Shown: piece by piece, positions 36,091-45,359 of the stretch | How positions within the stretch are numbered: the first letter of the stretch is position 1 | Layout of the letters: each line of letters begins with the position of its first letter | Assembly (NCBI RefSeq): GCF_006569185.2 | Contig: NZ_VIGC02000005.1 | Coordinates: 62,001 to 126,000, forward strand | Source: Litorilinea aerophila | GTDB taxonomy: Bacteria > Chloroflexota > Anaerolineae > Caldilineales > Caldilineaceae | Direction of reading: 5' to 3' | DNA length: 64,000 nucleotides | Made by a program: the position numbers and the translations under genes | The notes under the pieces: generated by a model | Told to the model about the DNA's origin: nothing | The model's database searches: none | Seen by the model: the letters and a program-made list of their open reading frames with translations, nothing else

Positions 36091-37941
36091 CTACTGGCGT
36101 GGCCACCACCACAGCCCCAGCACCACCAGCACCATCCCCCAGGAGAGGAGCGTGCCCAGCCGGCGGGCCGGAGTGGCGCCCATGCGCACGTCGATCCGGT
36201 GTTCGCCTGCCGGCACATCCACCTCGATAAGCCCGTAGGGATCCGAGACCCGATGGGGCACCAGCATACCGTCCACCCAGACCTGCCAGCCGGGGAAATA
36301 GAGGAGATGGATGCGCACCGTGGCCGGGCCATCCAGGCGCACCACGCCACCTGCGCTGGAGCCGCGGCTGTACTGGCTCACCACTTCCCCGCTACCCTGG
36401 ACGATGCTCAGGCGGGTCAGGCGGCCGTTTTCGCTGTAGTCCTCCCGGTAGTCCTCCGCGGCGTAGTCCGGGCTCATGGGCGATTGGGTGAAGGGCTCCT
36501 GGACCCACTGGGTGTACGCGATCATGTCCGGGTGCTCCTCTTCGAAGCGATAGACCGCGCGGCCATCCTCCCGCCAGGGTTCCACCGGCTGTAACTGCGC
36601 GTAGACGTACGAGTAGCTGGCAAAGGCCACCAGCAGCCCCAGAACCAGCACACCGCCCCGGGCCTCCTCGCTGTAGCTCATGTAGTCGCTGGCCAGCCGC
36701 CAGACCACCAGGCCGCCCAGGGCGCTGCTCGTGAACACCACCAGAGCCAGCAGCCGCCAGGGGAACTGGATCACCGCCAGGGGGGGGAAGGCCTCCCAGA
36801 GGGGCGCTGCCCACGGCGTCATGACAAACAGCAAGCCGACGGTCACCGCCAGCAGGTAGACCAACAGCCCCAGGGTCTCCCGCCCCAACTCCTTCCGTCG
36901 CCAGAGCAGGGTGACGGACACAAACATCATCACCAGGGGCACCAGGCCCACCTGAAAACTCATGCCGTCATTGGCCCCCTGGGGATCGTCGGAGTAGCCA
37001 TAGCCCCAGAAGGGGCTGAAGTACTGGCCGAGCTGGATGAAGTGGTTGCGGAAGTCGTAGGTGTTGGTGACGTAGACCTGCTGCTGGAGGTAGGGGCCCT
37101 CGGCCAGCAGGGGCAGGAGGAAGGTGCCGGTGAGCAACAGGCCACCCACCCCGGCCGCGCCGGCCAGCAGGAATGGCGCCAGCTTCCGGTTGGCGGGGCT
37201 CAGCCAGAGCATCCCCAGCCGGAAGAGCACAAAGGTCATCAGCAGGGGCAGAAACGACAACAGGGCGAAGGTATGGGTCAACAGCACACCGCCCAGGGCC
37301 AGGATGGCCAGGGCCAGCCGTCGCGGCCAGCCGGGGGCATCGCCCAGGGCGATGAGCCGGTCGAAGGCCAGGAAGACCCAGGGAAACCACCCCAGCAGCA
37401 GGGAGTCGTTCAGCGCCGCCCGCACGTAGATGTCCACCAGGTGATAGGGCGCATAAACGTAGAGCAGGCCGGCCACCACCCCTGCTAGGCGGACAGCCAT
37501 CTGGTTGGCCGGTCGTTCCCCACCCAGGGATGACTCCAGCCAGTGGCAGAGGAGCCGGTAGATGCCCCAGGCGCCGGCCAGAAACCCCACCGCCCAGGTC
37601 AGCTTGGCCGCCAGGGTGTAGCCCGCGCCCAACAGGATGAACAGCTCCCCCAGGTAGAAGCCCAGGGGCGCCTGGAGGATGAAGGTGGGGTAGCCGTAGC
37701 CCTGAATGTGATGCATGGCCCACCGGGGCCACAGGGCGCCATCCCGGATGGAGGCATCGAACATCAGCAGGTAGAAAACGCTGTGGCGGCCGTCGTGGGC
37801 TTCGTAAAAATAGCCCGGTGCCGTCAGGGGAGACAGGGCAAAGAGGCTGAGCCCCAGCAGAAGAAGCAGGTACGGATCCACCCGCATCCGCACCCGGCGC
37901 CAGAGGGCGTCCCACACATCCGTTTCAGTCTTCACGTTCAA
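36091..37941 (-). CDS. large polytopic membrane protein, PTPS-related/YfhO-like
   Basis: 616 aa, about twelve hydrophobic segments with large external loops. The N-terminal GYFYEAHDGRHSVFYLLMFD and the WAMHHIQGYGYPTF loop fit the PTPS-related membrane family, presumed GT-C-like glycosyltransferases. The C-terminal 150 residues form an external beta domain (YFPGWQVWVDGMLVPHRV) like that of YfhO. The start is uncertain: TTG 37941 or GTG 37935; no strong ribosome binding site. It follows the response-regulator gene by 24 bp. Confidence 0.7.
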   Translation of the reverse strand: MNVKTETDVWDALWRRVRMRVDPYLLLLLGLSLFALSPLTAPGYFYEAHDGRHSVFYLLMFDASIRDGALWPRWAMHHIQGYGYPTFILQAPLGFYLGELFILLGAGYTLAAKLTWAVGFLAGAWGIYRLLCHWLESSLGGERPANQMAVRLAGVVAGLLYVYAPYHLVDIYVRAALNDSLLLGWFPWVFLAFDRLIALGDAPGWPRRLALAILALGGVLLTHTFALLSFLPLLMTFVLFRLGMLWLSPANRKLAPFLLAGAAGVGGLLLTGTFLLPLLAEGPYLQQQVYVTNTYDFRNHFIQLGQYFSPFWGYGYSDDPQGANDGMSFQVGLVPLVMMFVSVTLLWRRKELGRETLGLLVYLLAVTVGLLFVMTPWAAPLWEAFPPLAVIQFPWRLLALVVFTSSALGGLVVWRLASDYMSYSEEARGGVLVLGLLVAFASYSYVYAQLQPVEPWREDGRAVYRFEEEHPDMIAYTQWVQEPFTQSPMSPDYAAEDYREDYSENGRLTRLSIVQGSGEVVSQYSRGSSAGGVVRLDGPATVRIHLLYFPGWQVWVDGMLVPHRVSDPYGLIEVDVPAGEHRIDVRMGATPARRLGTLLSWGMVLVVLGLWWWPRQ

Positions 37942-37965
37942 GGTGCGTCCGCTTCAATTTTAGAC

Positions 37966-38613
37966 TCAGGCGAGTTTGATCAACCCCATCTGGGCCGCAA
38001 TGGCAACGGCTTCGGTCCGGTTGCCCGCGCCCAGCTTCCCCATGATGGCGCTCACGTGGAACTTCACGGTGCGCTCGGTAATGGTAAGCTCGGCCGCGAT
38101 CTCCTTGTTCTGGAGACCCCGTCCCAGAGCCTCCAGGACCTCCATCTCCCGGGCGGTGAGGGGTTCGGCCAGGGGTGAGGTCGAGGGCGCACTCACCTGG
38201 CGCAACAGCTTGGAGGCTACCACCGGCTGGAGCAGTGAGCCCCCCTGGTGGACCACCCGAATGGCCCGGAACAGCTCTTCCCGGGGCGCACCTTTGAGCA
38301 GGTAGCCCTGGGCGCCGGCCTGCACAGTGGCCAAAATCCGTTCGTCGGTGTCGAACGCTGTAAAAACGATGGCGCGCAGCGCCGGGTTCCGTGCCCGCAT
38401 GGCCGCCAGGACCTCTACACCGTCCATGTCGGGCATTTCCAGATCGAGCAACACGATATCCGGCGCCAGCGCTGCCGCCCTGGCCACGGCCGTAGCGCCG
38501 CTGTCCGCTTCGCCGACCACCCGCAGATCGGGCTGGGTGCCCAGGACGGCCACCAGCCCCTCCCGCACGATGGGGTGATCGTCCACCACCAGGATACGAA
38601 TGGGTTGTTCCAT
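37966..38613 (-). CDS. NarL/LuxR-type response regulator
   Basis: 215 aa. Receiver domain with acidic pair D11/D12, phospho-acceptor D57 (VLLDLEMP), a T in VFTAFD and conserved Lys (LLKG). GerE/LuxR helix-turn-helix at about 145-210 (LTAREMEVLEALGRGLQNKEIA). Binds DNA when phosphorylated. No histidine kinase is adjacent; it sits directly after the MutL-like gene (28 bp) at the end of the membrane cluster. ATG 38613 chosen; TTG 38634 is possible. Confidence 0.93.
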   Translation of the reverse strand: MEQPIRILVVDDHPIVREGLVAVLGTQPDLRVVGEADSGATAVARAAALAPDIVLLDLEMPDMDGVEVLAAMRARNPALRAIVFTAFDTDERILATVQAGAQGYLLKGAPREELFRAIRVVHQGGSLLQPVVASKLLRQVSAPSTSPLAEPLTAREMEVLEALGRGLQNKEIAAELTITERTVKFHVSAIMGKLGAGNRTEAVAIAAQMGLIKLA

Positions 38614-38641
38614 GATGATTGCCGCTCTTTCCAAAGATGAT

Positions 38642-39862
38642 TCACGCCAACGGGTTTTCCCCCTGGGCTTGACGCCAGACTGAACTGGTCAGCACGTGCA
38701 CGGTGACCAGGGGAAAGATCTGCCCCACGCAGGCCACGGCCGGAGCCAGCCGGGTGGGATCCCACCATGCTGCCGCCGGTGCCGGCCCAGCAGCCGCTGG
38801 CCAGTTCCCGCAGAGGAGGCGCACCGGGGGCCAGCCCGTCAACGCCTGAAGCGGCGTCTGCGCCGCCACGTACCGGAGGGTGACCCGCTCCTCTTCTGCC
38901 CAAACATGCAGACGCCAGCTCTGTCCGGCTTCATCGCAGAGAACGCCGTGGAGCCGAGGCAGCCCCTGGACGAGCTGCCAGAGCTGCACCAGATGCACAA
39001 AGGCCGTCTCCACAGGAAGAACCCGGGCCGGCGAACCGGCTGGCCGTCTGCTGGCCCACTGGGCAAGCTGGGGATAGCCCGGCCTGGCCTGGGACAGCCG
39101 TGTGTACAGTTGCTGCAGACCGGCGGTGATCCCCACCGTCCGGATCTGGCCCGGCCCGGGTGCCACGTTCTCCACCACAGTCACGGCGACGCCGTTGCGG
39201 GTCTGCAGTAGCCCGGCGGCATCCTGGGCAACGCTGCTCGCGCCAGCGTAGAGGACGGCCGGCCGCCAGACCCCCGGCACCTGGGACAAGGCCTGGCCCA
39301 CCAGGCGGCAGAGCTCCCGCAGGGAATGGCGGATTCCCTCCCCCGCCTGTTCGTACCCGCCTGCTATGATAACCGCATCCGGCCGGGTGGCAGCCAGGGC
39401 CTGGGACAGGCTGGCAGACGTCAGGTCGGGGGAAAGGCTTGTGTGGCCCACCAGTTGCGCCGGGCTTTCAGCCAGGGCTTCCAGGGCGGCCGCGCCGCTG
39501 ACATGCCCGGTTAGGCTGATCAGGTGGACCCGGGGATGGTCGGCCAGGCTGGCGGCGATGGCCACCTGCTCCAGGGGCGGAAAGCGGATGGGATCGTCGC
39601 TGTGCAGCCAGGGCTGTCCCCGCTCTGCATCCCAGAGGCGGCATCCCAGGGGTTCCCCCAGCCGCTGGATGAGCTCGCCCAGTTGCTCGGTCACCGGGAT
39701 CTCTGCCTGTCGGGCCACCCGCTGCTGGGTCACCAGCTGGTAGGTGCCGCTGGCCAGCACCAGGAGCCCGGCCTGGAGCTGGCCGCGTTCCACAGACAGG
39801 ATCAGGATGGGGCCTGTGGGCCCTTCGGTCAGCCGTTCCGCCGACGGTGTTGCCGTGCTCAT
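38642..39862 (-). CDS. glutamate-mutase-L (MutL)-like actin-fold protein
   Basis: 406 aa; ATG with GAGGTG 5 nt upstream. Middle and C-terminal segments resemble MutL of the methylaspartate mutase locus: RPDAVIIAGGYEQAGEGI, AVLYAGASSVA, and VTVVENVAPGPGQI, which match its PD.(I/V).(L/I)AGG, YAGN and TENVMP motifs. MutL belongs to the actin/HSP70-like ATPase fold. The N-terminal nucleotide-binding DxGST motif is not obvious. No glutamate mutase genes are present. Cluster context (small membrane proteins upstream) suggests a structural or regulatory ATPase role in an envelope complex; this is inference. Confidence 0.6.
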   Translation of the reverse strand: MSTATPSAERLTEGPTGPILILSVERGQLQAGLLVLASGTYQLVTQQRVARQAEIPVTEQLGELIQRLGEPLGCRLWDAERGQPWLHSDDPIRFPPLEQVAIAASLADHPRVHLISLTGHVSGAAALEALAESPAQLVGHTSLSPDLTSASLSQALAATRPDAVIIAGGYEQAGEGIRHSLRELCRLVGQALSQVPGVWRPAVLYAGASSVAQDAAGLLQTRNGVAVTVVENVAPGPGQIRTVGITAGLQQLYTRLSQARPGYPQLAQWASRRPAGSPARVLPVETAFVHLVQLWQLVQGLPRLHGVLCDEAGQSWRLHVWAEEERVTLRYVAAQTPLQALTGWPPVRLLCGNWPAAAGPAPAAAWWDPTRLAPAVACVGQIFPLVTVHVLTSSVWRQAQGENPLA

Positions 39863-39871
39863 GGCGTCACC

Positions 39872-40618
39872 TCAAAAACGGCCCAGCCACCGGCCCAGGC
39901 CGAGCTGTTCCATGCCGGCCAGGAGATACGCCAGGCGGTCGATCAGCAAACTGAAGCGGGCAGCCAACAGCCGGGCGAAGAGCAGCCCGGCCGCAAACCA
40001 CAGGGCCCGCTCCCCCAGCCATATCCAGCCCTGCAGCAGACGCCGGACGTAAACGGGCTGTTGGGCCAGGTGACGTCGCCTGTCTACATGCAGGGCCAGG
40101 AGGGTGCCCGCCGTGATCAGCAGGGTCATCATGCCGCCCACCATCTGGGCACCGGTCTGCTGGCCAAAGGCAATGCGGGCCGCGTGCCAGAACTGGGGCA
40201 CCAGGGTTCCCTGCCAGCCGCCAAACAGGGCCACACCCAGGGTAGTGGCCAGCAGCAACAGGACCGGGATCCGCCCGGCGCCGTAGAGCAGGGTGCGCCA
40301 CCAGGGCGCCGGCTCCCCCACCCGGTCTGCGGGCTGGAGCATGGCCATGCCGCCGGCCACCCAGAGGAGGATCCCCAGCAACAAGGGTACCCACAGGTGC
40401 ACGGCCCCGGGATTTTGCTCCAGGGGGGCCAGCAGGCGGGGCTGCAACACGTGCTCCCAGGTGATCAGAGCTCCATAGCCCAGGCCCGCGCCCACCAGAA
40501 TGGACTGGGCCGCCCGGGCCAGGGCGTTGTCGCCCACCACCTCGCTCAGGATCATCAGGGTCAGCAGCAGGCCAACCCAGGTGCCGACGTCGTTTGCCAG
40601 GGCCTCCATGGTCTCCAC
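39872..40618 (-). CDS. polytopic membrane protein, unknown
   Basis: 248 aa (GTG 40618; ATG 40609 possible). About six hydrophobic segments (20-35, 40-60, 85-105, 125-145, 165-190, 210-225). Start directly abuts the stop of the zinc-ribbon gene upstream, and the stop is 9 bp before the MutL-like gene, so the three are translationally linked. No family recognised. Confidence 0.6.
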   Translation of the reverse strand: METMEALANDVGTWVGLLLTLMILSEVVGDNALARAAQSILVGAGLGYGALITWEHVLQPRLLAPLEQNPGAVHLWVPLLLGILLWVAGGMAMLQPADRVGEPAPWWRTLLYGAGRIPVLLLLATTLGVALFGGWQGTLVPQFWHAARIAFGQQTGAQMVGGMMTLLITAGTLLALHVDRRRHLAQQPVYVRRLLQGWIWLGERALWFAAGLLFARLLAARFSLLIDRLAYLLAGMEQLGLGRWLGRF

Positions 40619-41929
40619 TCAGGTTCCCGTCTCCCGGCCGACCAGGGCAGCCAGGTTTCCCAGGGCCAGCACGGCCAGCATGGCCAGATAGGCCCCCCGC
40701 TGGCCGCGGATCTGCGGGGCCAGGGCGGGGGATTCCGCCAGCAGGCGTGTTCGGGCATACAGATTCGCATAGCTGTAAGCGCCGTCGTAGCCGCTCACCA
40801 ACCCCACCAGCTGGCCGCTGTCCAGGTAGGGGCGCAGCAGCGGATCGGCTGCCGCGCTGGTCGCCGCCACCAGGGGCACTCCGTTGCGGGGCTGGATCTG
40901 CTCCAGCCATTGCTGCACATCCTCCGTCTGGGCCGCCAGGACGATCCCCAGGGCCGGCGGGGTGGGCCTGCCCCCGGCTTCAGGCCACACGCCCGGCAGC
41001 AGAGCTGTCAGCTCCTGACCTGCCAGGGGCAGGGCGGCCAGGCCACCGGAGAGGAAGAGCGGCTCGCCCAGCAGCCTGCCCTCGGGCCGGGTCAGCCGGC
41101 TGGCATCCCGGCGCAAGGTCTGCAGCGCCTGCTCGATGACCCGGGTGGCGCTGGGCGGCCCGCCCGGCAGCAGGCTCACCACGGCCAGCCGGGCGCCCCG
41201 CTCCAACAGGTGTTGCACCACCGGCCGCGCCACCAGATTTAGCTCGCCGCCGGTAGCCGGATCGTAGGCCCAGAGCACCAACACCGGCGCATCCGGGGGC
41301 AGGGCCTCCACTGCGGCGTAGGCTGCGGCCACCCCAGGCCACTCCTGCGGCTGGACCGCCTCGGGACGGCCGCTCGCCAACAGGGAGCCCAGGACCACGG
41401 CCAGGATGGTGAAGAAGAGCCAGCGCCGGTGCAGCGAGGGCATGGCGGCTGGCGTCTCCGTTTCCTGCCGGCCGCTGGGCCGAGGCTCCCCCGACAGGAT
41501 AGCCCGCAGTTGCCGATCCAGGGCTGGCGGCAACGCCTGGATGGGGGAAACGGGTAGCGCGGTGGCTGGGGGGGCAGCCTCCTCGCCCAGCCGATCTGCG
41601 ATTCGCACCGGTTCTAACAACCCCTGGATGCCGGTGATCAGGCGCCGGCCACCCGGGATTTCCTGTTCAGCTTCGACCTGCGCCTCCTCGGCTGTGGGCG
41701 AGGTGTCCGACCTTTTCTCCTCTTCCGGGCTGCTTTCCAGCCAGGGCTGGTTCAGGTTGAGCCGGGGGCGCGGGGGCGGCTCGGCGCCCGGTGGTTCAGG
41801 CCTGGACGGTCGCCGGGCCTGGTCTGGGGGGCGTTCTTCATCCTCCCGCAGGTTGGTGCCGCAGCGATTGCAGAAGTTAGATCCAGCTCGGTTGGCAGTG
41901 CCACAGTGGGGACAGCGAATAATGGCCAT
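40619..41929 (-). CDS. zinc-ribbon membrane protein with external alpha/beta domain, unknown
   Basis: 436 aa. N-terminal zinc ribbon C6/C9 and C20/C23 (CPHCG..CNRCG), a 140-residue Pro/Glu-rich linker, one transmembrane helix (about 169-187), an external alpha/beta domain (200-400: PVLVLWAYDPATGGELN, LAVVSLLPGG, VPLVAATSAAA) and a C-terminal helix. The domain pattern suggests a membrane-bound sensor or assembly factor. Co-directional with the flanking cluster genes; the 95-bp element separates it from the next gene upstream. Confidence 0.6.
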   Translation of the reverse strand: MAIIRCPHCGTANRAGSNFCNRCGTNLREDEERPPDQARRPSRPEPPGAEPPPRPRLNLNQPWLESSPEEEKRSDTSPTAEEAQVEAEQEIPGGRRLITGIQGLLEPVRIADRLGEEAAPPATALPVSPIQALPPALDRQLRAILSGEPRPSGRQETETPAAMPSLHRRWLFFTILAVVLGSLLASGRPEAVQPQEWPGVAAAYAAVEALPPDAPVLVLWAYDPATGGELNLVARPVVQHLLERGARLAVVSLLPGGPPSATRVIEQALQTLRRDASRLTRPEGRLLGEPLFLSGGLAALPLAGQELTALLPGVWPEAGGRPTPPALGIVLAAQTEDVQQWLEQIQPRNGVPLVAATSAAADPLLRPYLDSGQLVGLVSGYDGAYSYANLYARTRLLAESPALAPQIRGQRGAYLAMLAVLALGNLAALVGRETGT

Positions 41930-41942
41930 CTTTGCTTGCTAT

Positions 41943-42037
41943 TACAGTCTGGCGTAAATATCACGGCAGAAATTTCGGGTGCCCTCTGGGCGCGCTCCCT
42001 CTGGTGGATACCATCGGCGAATTTCTGCCGGGATTTA
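41943..42037 (+). mobile_element. 95-bp MITE-like element, copy B
   Basis: Differs from the family consensus at two positions. Flanks CTAT (41939-41942) and CTAG (42038-42041); the latter contains the complement of the TAG stop of the 208-aa membrane gene. It lies inside an otherwise continuous gene cluster. Confidence 0.75.
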
Positions 42038-42664
42038 CTAGGGACGATGGATCAAGTAGCGGATACCCGCTGCCAGCAGTGCCAGGCCGCTTCCCAGCAG
42101 GACGCCTCGAAACGCAGCCATGGCTGGAACATCCAGTGCCCACGCCATGGCGCCGGCCAGCCCGGCAGCCAGCCGGGGGGCGGCCATGGGGGTCTGGGCC
42201 GTCAACATCAGCAGCACGCCGGCCAGCATCCACAGGCCGCCGGGCCGGTTGAAGCGCAGGTACTGATAGGCCGCCGCCACCATGAACAGGGCCACCAGGG
42301 AGAACAGCGCTGCCTGTCCCGGCGCGATGATGGCATCAAAGATCCAGTTGACCAGCGGGCTTTGGATCCCCGACGGTGCCAGCAGACCACTGATGAGCAC
42401 TGCCAACAGGGTGAGCAACAGGAGCAGGCTGTAGGGCCACTCTGCGCCGCCCTCCTGGATGCGGCGGATGTGGACCAGGGCCACGTTGGCCACGCCCAGA
42501 AGCAGCCCAAAGCCGCCCAGCAGAATCGCCCACTGGTAGAGGGTGTTGGTGACGGTCTCGATGCCGGGCACCAGGCCACTCCGTTCCAGGCCAATGGTGA
42601 AGGCCACCGCTGCCATCCCCAACAGGGCGAGATAATGTCCAACGAGGGTGCGACTGGATCTCAT
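42038..42664 (-). CDS. polytopic membrane protein, unknown (208 aa)
   Basis: Six hydrophobic segments (9-30, 40-60, 75-95, 105-125, 130-150, 165-200). ATG 42662-42664, no clear Shine-Dalgarno. The TAG stop coincides with the target flank of element copy B. No family recognised. Confidence 0.55.
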   Translation of the reverse strand: MRSSRTLVGHYLALLGMAAVAFTIGLERSGLVPGIETVTNTLYQWAILLGGFGLLLGVANVALVHIRRIQEGGAEWPYSLLLLLTLLAVLISGLLAPSGIQSPLVNWIFDAIIAPGQAALFSLVALFMVAAAYQYLRFNRPGGLWMLAGVLLMLTAQTPMAAPRLAAGLAGAMAWALDVPAMAAFRGVLLGSGLALLAAGIRYLIHRP

Positions 42665-42713
42665 CTTGATTCGACAAAAGGCGTCGTCGGTATCATCGCT
42701 CCCATGATCGGGT

Positions 42714-43280
42714 TCAGGCCACGAGGGCCAGCAGCAGGAGCAGGGTGACAGCCACCATGCTGATCCAGGCCAGCCAATCCTGGGCGGGATCAGGGGCATC
42801 CGGGGGGGACGCGGTAGGCCGGTTCACGATCCACCAGGGCAAGGTCTCTCGCCGGCCAGTGGGTAGGGCGGCCTGATGGGGGAACAGCCAGTCGTGCATG
42901 GCCGTTGTCATAGCGGTGGGCTGGGGCTGGAACGCCCGAGGACGACTGCCTGCGCTCAAGGCATGGCTGGCCAGCCACGTGGCCACATCTGGGCCGGCGA
43001 AAAGGACGTTCACCCTGGGGGAGGCGGGTGGCTTCTGGTGGGGTGGGGTGAACAGCGCCGCCAGCCAGGCTGGTCCTGTTCCGCCTGCCATCAGGAGGGG
43101 CCGGGTAGGATCGGTGCGCCGCTCCGCCAGCATCTGGAGGGCCAACAGCGGGACAACCCCCTCCAGGATGCCCGGGCCGGTTTCCATGCCCAGCACGGCC
43201 TGGCTGCCGGCTTCCAGCTCCGCCTCGATGGCCACCTGCCAGGTGGTGGCCAGACCGGTCTCGGTGGGTTGCCAGGTCAT
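42714..43280 (-). CDS. C-terminally anchored protein, unknown (188 aa)
   Basis: ATG overlaps the previous stop in ATGA (43277-43280). Residues 1-165 look soluble (LEAGSQAVLGMETGPG, PLLMAGGTGPAWLAALF); residues 168-188 are a C-terminal membrane anchor. No family recognised. Coupled to the 93-aa gene. Confidence 0.55.
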   Translation of the reverse strand: MTWQPTETGLATTWQVAIEAELEAGSQAVLGMETGPGILEGVVPLLALQMLAERRTDPTRPLLMAGGTGPAWLAALFTPPHQKPPASPRVNVLFAGPDVATWLASHALSAGSRPRAFQPQPTAMTTAMHDWLFPHQAALPTGRRETLPWWIVNRPTASPPDAPDPAQDWLAWISMVAVTLLLLLALVA

Positions 43281-43558
43281 GGCGCTTTCCCTTTCTCAGA
43301 GCCCTGGGCCCGGCTCAGGCGCTCGGCCCAAGAGCGCCAGCCGTGCCAGCCCAATAGCTCGGCCATGGGGGCCAGCAGGTAGAGCATCTGCCCGGCCACG
43401 AAACGAAGGGGCCAATGGCCCAGCAGAAACAGGGCCGCCGGCGTGTCCAGGGGCGGCCGGGCCAGCCGTTCCCACAGGACGTCTTCGGGCGTGGGTTCAG
43501 GATCGGCGGCTCCCATGGGCGGTCTATCCTGTGTGGATCCTGGATGGAAAGCGGACAT
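43277..43558 (-). CDS. small protein (93 aa), unknown, first gene of the cluster
   Basis: ATG 43556-43558 with AGGAAA about 10 nt upstream. One possible amphipathic or membrane-associated segment (LFLLGHWPLRFVAGQMLYLLA). It starts the co-directional run that extends to the response regulator; the extended -10 at 43608 lies about 50 nt upstream. Confidence 0.5.
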   Translation of the reverse strand: MSAFHPGSTQDRPPMGAADPEPTPEDVLWERLARPPLDTPAALFLLGHWPLRFVAGQMLYLLAPMAELLGWHGWRSWAERLSRAQGSEKGKAP

Positions 43559-43607
43559 CGGACTCGAGTTTCCTGTCGATGGTGGAAGGTCGGGCACAGT
43601 TTCGGCT

Positions 43608-43613
43608 ATTGTA
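43608..43613 (-). promoter_or_regulatory. extended -10 promoter of the membrane cluster
   Basis: TGG-TACAAT on the minus strand (extended TGN motif), no good -35. It would drive the cluster beginning at 43558. Confidence 0.5.
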
Positions 43614-43793
43614 CCATAGCCTGGCCCATGGACCATCCGGGTGTGGACCGCGCGGCCTGGGGGGAGTCGGAATTATCCGGCGGGGCAGTTTGGAGTATCT
43701 GGATGGGGGCCGGGTTCGTCATCATGGATAACGGGGATGGCGGACACACACCCGGCACGCGCCCATCGGTAGGGAATGGCCCTGGCTTTGTGG

Positions 43794-43799
43794 TATACT
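43794..43799 (+). promoter_or_regulatory. extended -10 promoter of the DUF3048 gene
   Basis: TGG-TATACT on the plus strand, giving a leader of about 140 nt. The 390-bp divergent region 43559-43948 holds no other gene. Confidence 0.5.
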
Positions 43800-43930
43800 A
43801 GCGGCTGCCCTCGTCCTATCGAGCTCCCATCGCTATGCAGTCGCCACCGGCCTGTGGAGCTCAATGGACGGTGACCGTCACGTCCACCGACGGACGTACG
43901 ATGGCGGTACTCATGGAATGTACATCCACT

Positions 43931-43962
43931 GAATGCAAAGGTGTCTGAATGCAAAGGTGTCT
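43931..43962 (+). repeat. tandem duplication of a ribosome binding site and start codon
   Basis: GAATGCAAAGGTGTCT is repeated exactly (43931-43946, 43947-43962) just before the DUF3048 gene. Each copy carries ATG and AAAGGTG. Confidence 0.9.
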
Positions 43963-45133
43963 GAAATCTATGTTTCGAACCTTCCCTTTTTCGCTACGAT
44001 CCATGGCCCTGGGCCTGGGGGTGATCCTGGCCCTCTTTCTGAGCAGTGCCTGTGGAAGTACCGGCCCGGAACCGACACCCACCCCGACCAAGACGCCCCT
44101 GCCCGCAGAGCCCCAGGCAGCCGTCCAGCCCGCCAGCGCCGCCCCCGCGGCCTCCCCCACGCCCCAGCCGGCAGCCGTTTTGCCCACGGCCACGCCCACC
44201 CCTGTGCCCGCCAACATCGCCCCTTACTCCGGCCTGCCGGCTGAGAATGAAGAATTCCTGCACCGCCGGCCCATTTTCATCTGCATCAACAACGATCCCG
44301 TCGGCCGCAGCGCCCACCATGGGCTCAGCCTGGCCGACCTGGTCTACGAGTACATCGTGGATGGCTTCACCATGACCCGCATCACGGCCATGTACCAGAG
44401 CCGCAGCGCGTCCCGGGTGGGGCCGGTGCGGTCGGCGCGGCTGCCCAACATCTGGATGACCTACATGTACGACGGCGTGCTGGCCTGCTCGGGCGGCAGC
44501 GATGAGGTCCGCTACCTGCTCAAGAACGAAGTCGGCTTCCCCTACCTGGATGCCGATGTGGACGATCCCTCCAATTCGGTCTATTTCCAGAGCATCGGCA
44601 ACGACTATCGCACCCGGTTGCAGACCAGCACCGACGGCGTTCGGCGCTGGTTGGCGGACCAGGGCCTGACCAAGGAGTGGAGCCGGCCGGGCTTTGAATT
44701 CAGCCCGGAGCCGCCACCTGGCGCCGCCGGCACTGCCACCGTTATCCGCATTCCCTACCCGGGCGGTAACCAGGTGGAGTGGCGCTACGACGCCAGCCAG
44801 GGCGGCTATCTGCGCTTCCAGGGTGGGCAGCAGCAGTTCGACCCGGCCACCAATCAGCCCATCCTGGCCCAGAATGTGATCGTCATCGTGGCCAACCATC
44901 GTCTGACCGACATTGTGGAAGACAGCCTGGGCACCCGCAGCGTGGACATCGAACTCTACGGCTTTGGCGACTTCCGCATCTTCCGGGATGGCCAGGTCTA
45001 CGAGGGGACCTGGCGAGCCGATCCCGAAAACCCGCCCCGCTGGCTGGGGCCGGGTGAAGTCGTTGTGAAGTTGAAGCCAGGCCAGAGCTGGATCCAGGTA
45101 ATCCGGGAGTTGGGCGAAGTTACCTACCAGTAG
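43949..45133 (+). CDS. DUF3048 lipoprotein (YerB-like)
   Basis: 394 aa from ATG 43949 (387 from ATG 43970). Lipobox SSAC gives a lipidated Cys (Cys35 in the long form), followed by a TPTPT/Ala-Pro linker. The body (about 85-394) is DUF3048: IAPYSGLP, INNDPVGRSAHHGLSLADLVYEYI, the SRVGPVRSARL loop, and the C-terminal WLGPGEVVVKLKPGQSWI segment. Family function unknown; some members occur near cell-wall genes. The two possible starts come from a tandem duplication of the initiation region. Confidence 0.88.
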   Translation: MQRCLKSMFRTFPFSLRSMALGLGVILALFLSSACGSTGPEPTPTPTKTPLPAEPQAAVQPASAAPAASPTPQPAAVLPTATPTPVPANIAPYSGLPAENEEFLHRRPIFICINNDPVGRSAHHGLSLADLVYEYIVDGFTMTRITAMYQSRSASRVGPVRSARLPNIWMTYMYDGVLACSGGSDEVRYLLKNEVGFPYLDADVDDPSNSVYFQSIGNDYRTRLQTSTDGVRRWLADQGLTKEWSRPGFEFSPEPPPGAAGTATVIRIPYPGGNQVEWRYDASQGGYLRFQGGQQQFDPATNQPILAQNVIVIVANHRLTDIVEDSLGTRSVDIELYGFGDFRIFRDGQVYEGTWRADPENPPRWLGPGEVVVKLKPGQSWIQVIRELGEVTYQ

Positions 45134-45359
45134 GACAGCCCGGTGTCAGTAGCCCAGTGGGCTCTTGCGTAGCTGGGTGTACCCGCCTACGCATCCCGCA
45201 CCACATACCGTCCGATTCCTGGGTGACTTCACGCCTCTTGGGGGAGCGCTTCTGGGCAGCTCCGCACCCGGCTACCGCTCCCAACCTCATCCTGGCCTGG
45301 CATCTGGCGTCTTTGCGCTTCCGTCTCAACCGTCCTGATCATTCACCATGGAGTCGAAC

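Noticed and set aside
39524-41242. 572-codon plus-strand frame
   Set aside because: Antisense to the MutL-like and zinc-ribbon genes; Gln/Gly-rich shadow with no motif.
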